This document shows, piece by piece, positions 16,401-23,151 of a stretch of 41,210 bases of DNA. The stretch is taken from the NCBI GenBank assembly GCA_013298565.1, contig JAAFIC010000022.1, positions 1 to 41,210 of the forward strand. The letters run 5' to 3'. This stretch comes from Alphaproteobacteria bacterium (GTDB lineage Bacteria; Pseudomonadota; Alphaproteobacteria; Elsterales; Elsteraceae). The position numbers and the translations under genes were made by a program. Each line of letters begins with the position of its first letter. Positions within the stretch are counted from its first letter, which is position 1. The notes beneath the pieces are model-generated. The model was not told the origin of the DNA. It worked only from the letters and a program-made list of their open reading frames with translations, and did no database searches.

Positions 16401-16805
16401 CGCGGGCTGGCCCTTTTGTTCGACTAAATCAATCACGGCAGCACGTTCGGTGGCCGAAGTCTTGAGCGTAACGGCCTTCAGCAGGGTAAAGCTTACACTG
16501 CGCTGATCCGCAGAGACCTTCGGGTTACTCAGATAACCATCGACCCCGCGCATGACAGCGGCGGAGAGATTGCCATCGAACGGGGCTTCGAAGCGCACGA
16601 CAAGCTGATTGCCTTCGGCATTCGCGGTAAACTTCGGCGTGGTACCAAAATCGAAGACTAGGCGGGAGTAACCATCGTGCAGGGCCGAGCGCGCGGTTGC
16701 AGCCCAAGCGGAAGACTGCGTTACCGGGCCGAGCAGCACGACAGCGACTGCAACGGAGGAGAGCAGAAGAGCGCAATGGGTGCGACGGGTCAGCAAAGAA
16801 ACCAT
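13416..16805 (-). CDS. Large exported protein with AMIN-like beta domains and C-terminal TPR-like helices, function unknown
   Basis: A 1129-residue protein beginning at ATG 16805 with a signal peptide (RRTHCALLLSSVAVAVVLL... cut near SSAWA-AT). Three beta-rich segments follow: about 37-130 (ALHDGYSRLVFDFG), 200-300 (NGTFTRFVFDWPAG) and 370-455 (DKIITIRVPTAAPAAAYLRD). They resemble AMIN-type peptidoglycan-binding domains and are separated by long Pro/Ala linkers. From about residue 590 the protein is helical with TPR-like repeats (ALLWRAAASAQIESWTAADD; QYADAIGVLELIGRM). It starts 10 bp after the cheZ stop, so it is the last gene of the cheY-cheZ unit. I infer a periplasmic scaffold linked to motility or cell pole; no described homologue is recognised. 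Confidence 0.75.
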   Translation of the reverse strand: MVSLLTRRTHCALLLSSVAVAVVLLGPVTQSSAWAATARSALHDGYSRLVFDFGTTPKFTANAEGNQLVVRFEAPFDGNLSAAVMRGVDGYLSNPKVSADQRSVSFTLLKAVTLKTSATERAAVIDLVEQKGQPAPTASTLPQTPPQAIPAAQTVPAAAPTTLTPPPEKPAAQAATVQAPTPLVAASAPLAADVPRVKVNVGDNGTFTRFVFDWPAGTSYRLSSADGVARITFDKAGQFDLADIRRRLTKSIASVEAATNGSATEFALALPPNAKLVDRKIGTRILLDVQAPPNGPAGAAKVAVSLPAAAAPVQVAQSQVQNQAKPAPVAVAQAPPAPITAPPKPPAEPLIAPPAMTPVQPVALTAVQGVDKIITIRVPTAAPAAAYLRDDQLYLAFAAPLAADLSAVSRLRTRVEPEQLKATHGSILRLAVPAGLVPTLSREEAALVVVLRPRASARPDSALPVTSDAEGGLVTIATSQASFPISAIDPDTGALWRFIALPQTTRGIDAPRDFAQLALPRTLSGVLIVPKADTIEIRVTPSAVTIGASLSLSQIPGRPGSVKAYDFAKWKIPDDAFLETRQRLLTAVTESDEMRRPSARFDLAQFFVAQAQYADAIGVLELIGRMTPALASDPALLALRGAVRVMREEGTAALPDLTDRRLDTDPEALLWRAAASAQIESWTAADDLFRRAGGIPEAYPMPMRAKLTLLAAEAAEKVGDSRRALAYTDVLARPDAPPEARAEAEFIRAKVMLKTDRRSMALPILDRLLASNDRRIRAHVEPVWVEEALKDGRIDRLEAIERLEKTRYAWSGGSLEYVQLKRLADLYMQGNQIGEALRTLREASVHFPAWSETDKIKERMTDAFINLYDADSSGKVPPLAALALYDDYRDLTPAGPRGDAMIQSLADRLVQIDLLDRAADLLTYQIDQRLSGVEKAKVGARLAVVQLLDRRPKEAVTAIDRSDVPNLPPELQQERRRLKARAFMEAGEPDRGLSVIEGDISRDGEVLRAQLFSRAQNWAESAAALTRLAGSPSDRTMTPEREGLIINLAIATALSGEPGMVSRLRADFEPLMAKTGSVSAFELLTGSTRPSGSIDQTALAQRFTELDIFQRAMADYRQKVQKGQLSAIN

Positions 16806-16815
16806 GGCCAAGGGG

Positions 16816-17490
16816 TTATCCAAAGCTCGCCAAAATCGCATCGATTTCCGCCTGTCGCTTGGCTTCATCAGGCAAGGCTGGGCCATGAAGCAAATCCACT
16901 TGGTCGGGAGCAATGGACGGCCCCGCCGCAGGATTATACTTTGGAGTCGCCGTATCTGTTTGCATCCGCGTCAACTCGTCACCAAAAGCGGCCAGCATTG
17001 CCGAAACCCGTTCCTCGATTTGCTTCAAGGTTCGCACCACTTTTGTGATGCGCTGCCCCGTAACATCTTGAAAATTACAGGCTTCATAGATCCGCGTAAC
17101 GACATCAGAAATAACAGTTGCCTGCTCGGGCGGCAGACTACTAGTCAAGTTTTCAAGCTGCTCTGCGGCATCCAGAATCGCACCCGTCGCCTCTTCCGTT
17201 GCACCGACAACCGCGTCTAATTCGTCGGTCGCAGAAGGAATATCGTGGGAGCTAATCGCATCCGGGCGAACTTGAGCGATTTCAGAGCGGGCGTTCTGGA
17301 TAAACCGAGCCAGCCCCTCCAGCTCGCGATATAGTTTCACATCTGTCGAGGTAATTTCTCCGCCCATCGTCGAGAGCACTTGCTCGACAATGCGCGTAAC
17401 CTCTTCCGGCGAAACGGACTGGTGGTGCGACTGCTGCCGCAGGCCATCCAAATGCTGACGCAACTCTGGCGTCGCCGTTAGACCCTTCAT
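16816..17490 (-). CDS. cheZ: CheY-P phosphatase CheZ
   Basis: A 224-residue CheZ. The catalytic element FQDVTGQRI has D142 and Q146, equivalent to E. coli D143 and Q147, on a long helix preceded by ATGAILDAAEQLENL. The C-terminal peptide EIDAILASFG (215-224) matches the CheY-binding tail of CheZ. It dephosphorylates CheY-P and so sets flagellar switching. Two ATGs are possible. 17490 is chosen because AGGAG lies eight bases before it, whereas it lies only two bases before ATG 17496. The gene follows cheY by 60 bp and nearly abuts the large 13416 gene. Confidence 0.9.
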   Translation of the reverse strand: MKGLTATPELRQHLDGLRQQSHHQSVSPEEVTRIVEQVLSTMGGEITSTDVKLYRELEGLARFIQNARSEIAQVRPDAISSHDIPSATDELDAVVGATEEATGAILDAAEQLENLTSSLPPEQATVISDVVTRIYEACNFQDVTGQRITKVVRTLKQIEERVSAMLAAFGDELTRMQTDTATPKYNPAAGPSIAPDQVDLLHGPALPDEAKRQAEIDAILASFG

Positions 17491-17550
17491 CGGCATCTCT
17501 CCTCACTCATCAGCCCAAACCGTCCCGCGTGGGGCAGACGCCCCAAGGGA

Positions 17551-17931
17551 TTAGAAATTGCCGAAAACAGCAACCAACTTCTGCTTCAGCGTTTCAGCGT
17601 TAAACGGCTTCACGATGTAATTGGTGACGCCCGCTTCTTTCGCCGCAATGACGTTCTCGGTCTTGCTCTCCGCCGTCACCATCACAAAAGGGATGTGCTT
17701 CAGCTTGGCATCGTTGCGAACTTCACGCAGCAATTGCAGGCCGGTCATAGGCTCCATGTTCCAATCGGAAATCACGAGGCCATAGTTTTTTTCCCGCAGC
17801 CGGTGCAATGCGGTGGAGCCATCCGTGGCCTCATCAACATTGTCGAAACCAAGTTGTTTCAGCAGGTTACGGATGATCCGAAGCATCGTCTTATAATCAT
17901 CGACGATGAGAATCGGCATATTCTTATCCAT
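17551..17931 (-). CDS. cheY: Chemotaxis response regulator CheY
   Basis: A 126-residue single-domain receiver with the acidic pair D11/D12, phospho-acceptor D56 in VISDWNMEPMTG, switch T86 in MVTAES and K108 in VKPF. Phosphorylated CheY binds the FliM N-terminal peptide and changes rotor direction. Its location directly upstream of cheZ and downstream of the flagellar switch genes identifies it as the motor-binding CheY rather than an unrelated receiver. ATG 17931 is chosen because the receiver begins there; the upstream extension of the frame is unlike the family. Confidence 0.95.
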   Translation of the reverse strand: MDKNMPILIVDDYKTMLRIIRNLLKQLGFDNVDEATDGSTALHRLREKNYGLVISDWNMEPMTGLQLLREVRNDAKLKHIPFVMVTAESKTENVIAAKEAGVTNYIVKPFNAETLKQKLVAVFGNF

Positions 17932-18022
17932 GGAAGCTCTACGTCCCCTGTTTGAGTCTCTGGATTGTTCACGGCGCAAAGTCTACGAGTAGCGCGCTTC
18001 AGTCAACCCTGCGTGTGAAAAA

Positions 18023-18050
18023 GACTTAAGAATAACTGTCTTGACTTAAG
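18023..18050. repeat. GACTTAAG direct repeat, 20 bp apart, upstream of cheY
   Basis: GACTTAAG occurs at 18023-18030 and 18043-18050. Each contains the palindrome CTTAAG, and they are two helical turns apart, 92-119 bp upstream of the cheY start and overlapping the end of the motE-like gene. The spacing suggests an activator or repressor binding pair. No other evidence is available. Confidence 0.35.
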
Positions 18051-18738
18051 GCCGTCGCGGCGGAACACCACCTGCGGGCGGGGCAGAAGACTGATCGCGG
18101 CTACGATCAACCAGTAACGCCGTGAGCGTCTTTGCCCGTTCCGGCAGCATACTGGCAAGAATTGGCGCGAGCTTGTTTTCTTTCATTCGTCCAATAACGC
18201 CAATGACGACATCAAGATCGAGCTTTTCAAGAATTTGAGCAGCTTCTTTTGGCTTCATTGTTTCGTAGATACGAACAAGACTCCGCAACCGCTCTTCTTC
18301 ATCTTTGCTGCGCTGATCGACAAGACTGCGAAGTTGCGTCTTAAGCCCTTCGAGTTCCAAGACCTTTTCATCAAAACGCTTTTCCGCCGCACGTAGCATT
18401 GCTTCGCGCTGTTCAATCTCGCGTTCGCGCTTATCAAGGGCCTCGCGACGCTCCGACAGCTTTTGCAGCAGATCAATTTCACCCTGGGTAAAGCGCGTCG
18501 GGTCGCGCGGCAGTTCCGCTGTCGCTGGACTGGTTGCCGCTGCAACTTCAGGCAGTTTGTTCGCATCGGCTTTGCCTTTCGGCGGGGCCGTTTGCGCGTT
18601 GGCTTCTGGGGTGCCAAAGGGAACTAGGGATTGCAGATGCTGGAAACCATCATAGGCTTCCTGCACTTTAAAGAAAAGCAGCCCGATGATGGCCAGAAGC
18701 GTCACCGGCAAGAGACGGAATGGAAGGAACCGGCGCAT
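18046..18738 (-). CDS. MotE-like flagellar protein with MgtE intracellular N domain
   Basis: A 230-residue protein starting at ATG 18738 (AGGAG nine bases upstream). One membrane segment lies near the N-terminus (FRLLPVTLLAIIGLLFFKV), followed by a low-complexity linker and a long charged coiled coil (LSERREALDKREREIEQREA onward). The C-terminal MgtE_N-type domain reads YETMKPKEAAQILEKLDLDV...MLPERAKTLTALL. This layout matches MotE and FlbB-type proteins that act as periplasmic chaperones or stator-associated proteins for MotC/MotB. Its place between DUF6468 and cheY is conserved in Rhodospirillales-type flagellar clusters. The exact role here is inferred. Confidence 0.8.
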   Translation of the reverse strand: MRRFLPFRLLPVTLLAIIGLLFFKVQEAYDGFQHLQSLVPFGTPEANAQTAPPKGKADANKLPEVAAATSPATAELPRDPTRFTQGEIDLLQKLSERREALDKREREIEQREAMLRAAEKRFDEKVLELEGLKTQLRSLVDQRSKDEEERLRSLVRIYETMKPKEAAQILEKLDLDVVIGVIGRMKENKLAPILASMLPERAKTLTALLVDRSRDQSSAPPAGGVPPRRP

Positions 18739-18817
18739 CGGCAAACTCTCCTGCATCAACTCAACAAGGCCACTATACCGCCACAAGGTGACAGATGGGT
18801 AAATCTAAAACGAAGGC

Positions 18818-19519
18818 TTATCGCCGCGCCCGCAGGGCCTGAAGCAGTTCCCGTTCGGCGCGCGAGCGCGGGGCACCATCCGCAACGGCATCGGCGGTAT
18901 CTGCCTGCCCTGCCGTCCCGCCAAGCGCTTGGCGCAACCCAGCCCGATCCCGCGTCGGGCGTGCGCGTTCCGGGCGAGCGGCGAGCGGCGCTTCTGGATC
19001 AATCGCAGGGGCTGCTGCACCTTGCGGCTCCGATGCTGCCGGGCGCGGCGCGCGGCGCTCAGCGCGCGGCTCTGGCGCTGCCCCCAACCCCATTGCTGGA
19101 GCGACCGGAGTTTCACCCGAACGCTCTGACGCGCGCTCCGGCAGACGGCTGACATTATCCCGTGTTTCCGGCTTTGCGCCGGGACGCCCCACCTCCGTCC
19201 GGGCGGTGCGAACACCACCTTCGAGACGATCCGCAAGACTGCCGCCGCGATCCACCAGATAGGAGAGATCATCACGCAGATTTTGGCTACGTTCCAGATA
19301 CTGCTGAAGCCGCGTCGCTTCATCCGTTGCCGAACGCAGCGCTTTTACGCCCGATTCGGCGCGCAAGCAGCTATCGTTGAAAGCAGCAATCAACGCCTCC
19401 AACTCAGCCCGGTGATTGCGGATAACTTCGAGCTTCTTGTTCAGCACCCAGCAGAAAAAAACGGTCGCCACCAAGAGCACAACGACAAGAATGTTTAGGT
19501 AAAATCCAATCGCCATCAT
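18818..19519 (-). CDS. DUF6468 membrane-anchored protein of flagellar cluster
   Basis: A 233-residue protein with a single N-terminal membrane helix (NILVVVLLVATVFFCWVL) followed by a helical segment LEVIRNHRAELEALIAAFND and ATRLQQYLERSQNLRDDL that is the recognisable DUF6468 core. The last 130 residues are a Pro/Ala/Arg-rich, probably disordered tail. DUF6468 proteins are known to me only as flagellar-cluster neighbours in alphaproteobacteria, with no assigned biochemistry. It starts 8 bp after the fliM stop, so the Shine-Dalgarno lies at the fliM end, supporting operon membership. Confidence 0.75.
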   Translation of the reverse strand: MMAIGFYLNILVVVLLVATVFFCWVLNKKLEVIRNHRAELEALIAAFNDSCLRAESGVKALRSATDEATRLQQYLERSQNLRDDLSYLVDRGGSLADRLEGGVRTARTEVGRPGAKPETRDNVSRLPERASERSGETPVAPAMGLGAAPEPRAERRAPRPAASEPQGAAAPAIDPEAPLAARPERARPTRDRAGLRQALGGTAGQADTADAVADGAPRSRAERELLQALRARR

Positions 19520-19526
19520 CGCGGGA

Positions 19527-20615
19527 CTACTCCTTTTGAGTGCGGGATTCGATCTTCACCGCGATGTGATTGTTTCGCTGCCCCACTTTGCCCTTGAACA
19601 TCGTGACACCCCCCGACCGCAACATAACCTGGCTTTCCGGCGTGCAGTTGAAGATCATCTGATCCCCAGGCTCCCAAGCGAGAACTTCGCGCAAATAAGA
19701 CGGAGTTTCCTCCAGCGTCGCTTCGATACTAACATCCGTGTACCAAAGCTCGCCCGCGAGATGGTTTTCCCAAATCGAGTCGCGCCCGAATTTTTCCCCC
19801 ATGAACATCTGGAGAAGAATTTCACGCACGGGCTCGAGGGTCGCGTAGGGCAGTAGCAGTTCGAGACGCCCGCCGCGATCATCCATGTCGATCCGCAACC
19901 GGGCGAGAACCGCCGCGTTGGCCGGGCGCGCAATCGCGGCAAAGCGCGGATTAGTTTCAAGCCGATCAAAACGGAAAGTGACGGGTGACAGCGGATCAAA
20001 CGCTGCGGACAAATCGCCCAGAACCACATGAACCATGCGCTCAACCAGCGTGCGCTCAATCGTGGTGTAGGGCCGCCCTTCAATCCGCATCGCCGCCGTG
20101 CCGCGACGACCGCCGAGCAAAACATCGACGATGGAATAGATCAAAGCGCTATCAATGGTCAGCAGGCCAAAGTTATCCCACTCTTCCGCCTTGAAGACTG
20201 ACAGCATGGCTGGCAAAGGAATAGAATTAAGATAATCGCCAAACCGGATCGAGGTAATATTATCGAGACTAACTTCGACGTTGTCTGACGTAAAGTTACG
20301 CAAAGATGTAGACATCATGCGAACCAACCGGTCAAACACCACTTCGAGCATCGGCAAACGCTCGTATGAAACGAGTGCCGAGTTCACAATAGCGGCGATG
20401 CCCGACCCGTCCGAAGCGCCCGCCGACCCGTCATCAAAGCCGAGCAAGCTGTCAATTTCGTCTTGGTTCAGCACACGGGCGGGCGCCCCACCGGATCCGC
20501 CGCCGCCGCCAGCCGAAGCGAAATCATCGCCGCCGTCCGCGTCACCTTCTGCTAAAGCGGCCCATTCGGCAGCTAGCAGATCGTCGTCCTGATCGTCCAA
20601 TGGACCGCCCATCAT
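19527..20615 (-). CDS. fliM: Flagellar motor switch protein FliM
   Basis: A 362-residue FliM, the C-ring protein that receives CheY-P. The CheY-binding peptide VLNQDEIDSLLGF is present but begins at about residue 48 rather than at the N-terminus. It is preceded by an acidic, Gly-rich extension containing DDLLAAEWAALAEGD. The CheC-like middle domain (LEVVFDRLVRMMSTSLRNFT onward, with LLTIDSALIYSIVDVLLGG) and the SpoA C-terminal domain (VSIEATLEETPSYLREVLAW) are complete. It lies between fliL and the DUF6468 gene in one leftward operon. Confidence 0.95.
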   Translation of the reverse strand: MMGGPLDDQDDDLLAAEWAALAEGDADGGDDFASAGGGGGSGGAPARVLNQDEIDSLLGFDDGSAGASDGSGIAAIVNSALVSYERLPMLEVVFDRLVRMMSTSLRNFTSDNVEVSLDNITSIRFGDYLNSIPLPAMLSVFKAEEWDNFGLLTIDSALIYSIVDVLLGGRRGTAAMRIEGRPYTTIERTLVERMVHVVLGDLSAAFDPLSPVTFRFDRLETNPRFAAIARPANAAVLARLRIDMDDRGGRLELLLPYATLEPVREILLQMFMGEKFGRDSIWENHLAGELWYTDVSIEATLEETPSYLREVLAWEPGDQMIFNCTPESQVMLRSGGVTMFKGKVGQRNNHIAVKIESRTQKE

Positions 20616-20669
20616 CCCGCCCCTCTTGCGAAGTCTTCGTACTCAATCGCGCCTTCTCGAAAAAGGGCG

Positions 20670-21212
20670 TTATTGTACCACGATTTCGGTAAACAGAACT
20701 TCTCTTACAGTGATGGGCCGGATCACGGCATTAACGCGCGCCTGAAGCTCTTCCCGAAGGCGGAACATGGCCTGCGCCCCTTGCAACTGATCTGGCCGCA
20801 ACTCCCGCAGATACGTTTGGAAAGTATCCAGAACGCGCGGCAGCTTCTTTTCCACTTCTTGCCGTTCCGCCGCACTCGACAATTCCAAGCTAATTTTAAG
20901 CTTTAGGAAGGCCGGGCGCGGCGTATCACTCCGCAAGTTCACCAACAAGTCAGGCAGCGGATAATACACAACGTCCGTGGAGCGTGCGTCTTTCCCGGTT
21001 GCCGCAGCCGCTGCGACTGGAGCACTACCTATCCCAACGCCGCTCAGGACTTTGCCCAAAATGCCGGAGAAATAAAGCCCCCCAACAGCAAGTGCAATTA
21101 TCAACAACGGTAACAGGATATAGAGGATCAGCTTTTTGCCGCTCAAGCGACGCCGACCCGCCGTATGGCGATCGCCACCCGCACTATCATCTTCATACAT
21201 CTCAGCCGACAT
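20670..21212 (-). CDS. fliL: Flagellar basal body-associated protein FliL
   Basis: A 180-residue FliL. Start ATG 21212 (MSAEMYEDDS) is chosen because GGAG lies nine bases upstream and the longer frame has no family match. A cytoplasmic basic stretch precedes one membrane helix (LILYILLPLLIIALAVGGLYF). The periplasmic domain contains VVYYPLPDLLVNLRSDTPRPAFLKLKI-type strands and the closing VREVLFTEIVVQ that is diagnostic of FliL. FliL rings surround the stator and help torque. It is the first gene of the leftward fliL-fliM-DUF6468-motE unit and diverges from flgF. Confidence 0.93.
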   Translation of the reverse strand: MSAEMYEDDSAGGDRHTAGRRRLSGKKLILYILLPLLIIALAVGGLYFSGILGKVLSGVGIGSAPVAAAAATGKDARSTDVVYYPLPDLLVNLRSDTPRPAFLKLKISLELSSAAERQEVEKKLPRVLDTFQTYLRELRPDQLQGAQAMFRLREELQARVNAVIRPITVREVLFTEIVVQ

Positions 21213-21340
21213 GACCGCTACTCCGCCCCAATTGGTCCTGCTGATACAGGTGAAAGCTCTAATACACTTGTGGCTGACAAACCTTTGTCGTGCAAGCGAT
21301 AAGAGCCGCCGGACCCGTATCACAGCCCCTTGGGCGAGGC

Positions 21341-21353
21341 GGCAAACTTTGCC
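21341..21353. promoter_or_regulatory. GGCAAA-C-TTTGCC palindrome (candidate activator site)
   Basis: This perfect odd palindrome lies in the 291-bp fliL-flgF divergent region, about 90 bp upstream of the sigma-54 -24 element of flgF and about 130 bp upstream of fliL. Its position suits an enhancer for a FlbD-type activator acting on either side; the identity of the binding protein is inferred. Apart from this palindrome and the sigma-54 site I see no further feature in 21213-21503. Confidence 0.4.
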
Positions 21354-21443
21354 CGGCAGACATTGCATAGCATAGTCGCAATCTCTTATCTAGTCACTTT
21401 CACACATTCTGGTAATACATTGATGAGAAACACAGTTTGACGG

Positions 21444-21458
21444 TGGCATGGGAAATGC
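21444..21458 (+). promoter_or_regulatory. Sigma-54 promoter upstream of flgF
   Basis: TGGCATGGGAAATGC contains the invariant GG (21445-21446) and GC (21457-21458) exactly ten bases apart and a near-consensus -24 element (TGGCAT versus TGGCAC). It ends 45 bp before the flgF start. Sigma-54 control of middle flagellar genes is established in Caulobacter and relatives. Confidence 0.75.
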
Positions 21459-21503
21459 GTTATCGTCTGCACTATCGTGTGGGGAACCGTAAGGACTGGA
21501 CTC

Positions 21504-22247
21504 ATGGAATCGCCGATCCACATTGCTCTCTCTAGGCAGACCGCCCTGCGCCGGTCGCTCGACTCGACTGCGAATAATCTCGCAAATGCGTCAACATCTG
21601 GTTATCGCCGGGAACAGACGCTTTTCCAAGAGTATTTGGCGCGCACTGGCACCCCAGGGAACCGTCAGGCTGTGTCCTACACGCAAGATATCGGATCGTT
21701 CCGCGACTTCTCGGAAGGCACATTGTCTAGCACAGGCAACCCTTTGGATGTAGCTTTGCGCGGCGATGCCTTTTTTACCATCGGTCATCCCGCGCAGAAT
21801 ATGTATTCACGGAATGGCGTGTTCCACCTCGATTCCAACGGCCAGATTACCACCGCAGACGGCTATCCAGTTATGGCCGAAAACGGCCAACCGATTGCTG
21901 TGCCTCGCAATGAGCGCGGTCAGGTAATGATCGACAGTCGGGGCACCGTATCGTTTACCACCGCCAACGGCATTCAAGACCTTGGGCGCTTTGCGCTGGT
22001 CCGGTTTAACGATGAGCAGGCGCTGCGCCCGGCGGGCAATTCCATGTATATGACGGATCAGGAGGCCCTCCCCGCCCCCGAAGCCGTTACCGTTCAGGGC
22101 TTCGTTGAGAGTTCAAACGTGAAGCCAGTTTTGGAAGTAACTCAAATGCTTGAGATTATGCGCGACTATCAGTCGATGCAGAAGCTGATTGACGCAGAGG
22201 GTGAGCGCCAAACCAACGCGATTACTAAAATCGCGCGACAGGGTTAA
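21504..22247 (+). CDS. flgF: Flagellar proximal rod protein FlgF
   Basis: A 247-residue rod protein. The N-terminal rod motif IALSRQTALRRSLDSTANNLANASTSGYRRE and the C-terminal heptad-rich segment FVESSNVKPVLEVTQMLEIMRDYQSM are the conserved bg_rod and C-terminal domains; the middle contains LDVALRGDAFFTI typical of FlgF/FlgG. The internal ATG 21504, with AGGA nine bases upstream, is preferred over an upstream GTG (21477). It is the first gene of flgF-flgG-flgA-flgH. The stop codon lies in a 17-bp tandem duplication. Confidence 0.94.
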   Translation: MESPIHIALSRQTALRRSLDSTANNLANASTSGYRREQTLFQEYLARTGTPGNRQAVSYTQDIGSFRDFSEGTLSSTGNPLDVALRGDAFFTIGHPAQNMYSRNGVFHLDSNGQITTADGYPVMAENGQPIAVPRNERGQVMIDSRGTVSFTTANGIQDLGRFALVRFNDEQALRPAGNSMYMTDQEALPAPEAVTVQGFVESSNVKPVLEVTQMLEIMRDYQSMQKLIDAEGERQTNAITKIARQG

Positions 22248-22262
22248 TCGCGCGACAGGGTT
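22229..22262 (+). repeat. 17-bp perfect tandem duplication across the flgF stop codon
   Basis: AATCGCGCGACAGGGTT is repeated head to tail (22229-22245, 22246-22262). The flgF TAA is formed at the junction. The copies are identical, so the duplication is probably recent or prone to slippage. Confidence 0.95.
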
Positions 22263-22332
22263 AAGGGCATAGTTTTAACACCCGGCAAGTTTTGACTGGT
22301 GGCGGTTACGCCAGGAAAGAAGGATACCGAAA

Positions 22333-23118
22333 ATGCGGTCACTGAATATCGGCGCGACGGGGATGCTGGCACAGCAGCTCAATGTCGAAGTCATTTCCAA
22401 CAATATCGCCAACCTGAACACGACTGGGTTCAAGCGCTCCCGCGCTGAATTCCAAGATCTTCTGTATCAGAACGAGCGCCGGGTTGGTTCTACCTCCTCG
22501 GATGCTGGGACGACAATCCCCTCGGGGATTCAGGTCGGTCTCGGGGTCCGCACGGCAGCGGTTTACCGGATGCACGAGCAGGGTAATATCCAACCAACCA
22601 GCAATCCGCTTGATGTGGCCGTGCAGGGCATGGGTTATTTCGCCGTCGATCTGCCGACCAACGAAATCGCCTATACCCGCGCCGGCTCTTTCCAGTTGAA
22701 TGAGAATGGCCAAATCGTGACCGCCGACGGGTACAGGCTACGCGGCCCCGGTCAGGTGCCGCAGAATGCTCAGTCCATTACCATAAATTCTTCAGGGGAA
22801 GTTTTGGTGAAGGTGCCGGGGCAAACCCAAGCTCAAAATGTTGGTCAGATCAACCTTTCAACCTTCGTGAACGAAGCTGGGCTTCAGGCCTCGGGCCAAA
22901 ACCTGTTCTTGGCAACCCAAGCCTCTGGCGAGCCGGATGATGGGGTTCCGGGTGTAGAGCAGCGCGGCACGATCCTTCAAGGCTTCCTCGAAACCTCGAA
23001 CGTGAACATCGTCTCGGAAATCACCAATCTGATCACGGCACAGCGCGCGTATGAAATGAACAGCCGCGTGATCGAAACCTCCGATCAGATGATGAGCACG
23101 CTGACGCAAATGCGCTAA
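22333..23118 (+). CDS. flgG: Flagellar distal rod protein FlgG
   Basis: A 261-residue FlgG, the usual length for the family. It starts MRSLNIGATGMLAQQLNVEV, continues ISNNIANLNTTGFKRSRAEFQDLLYQ, has NPLDVAVQGMGYFAVDLP, and ends with the conserved FLETSNVNIVSEITNLITAQRAYEMNSRVI segment. FlgG builds the distal rod across the periplasm. It follows flgF by 85 bp; that gap contains the stem-loop TGGCG-GTTA-CGCCA but no good promoter. An AAGGAT ribosome site precedes ATG 22333. Confidence 0.97.
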   Translation: MRSLNIGATGMLAQQLNVEVISNNIANLNTTGFKRSRAEFQDLLYQNERRVGSTSSDAGTTIPSGIQVGLGVRTAAVYRMHEQGNIQPTSNPLDVAVQGMGYFAVDLPTNEIAYTRAGSFQLNENGQIVTADGYRLRGPGQVPQNAQSITINSSGEVLVKVPGQTQAQNVGQINLSTFVNEAGLQASGQNLFLATQASGEPDDGVPGVEQRGTILQGFLETSNVNIVSEITNLITAQRAYEMNSRVIETSDQMMSTLTQMR

Positions 23119-23151
23119 CCCGCGTTTAGCTGTATAAGGTAGATCTCTCGA

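Noticed and set aside
18930-18945. GCCAAGCGCTTGGCGC in the DUF6468 gene, also found in repeat copy B
   Set aside because: It lies in a coding region and is a short GC-rich palindrome; without flanking similarity it is probably coincidence.
22300-22320. GG-N10-GC pattern before flgG as a third sigma-54 promoter
   Set aside because: The -24 part reads TGGTGG and the -12 part ACGC, too far from consensus; flgG is better explained as part of the flgF operon.
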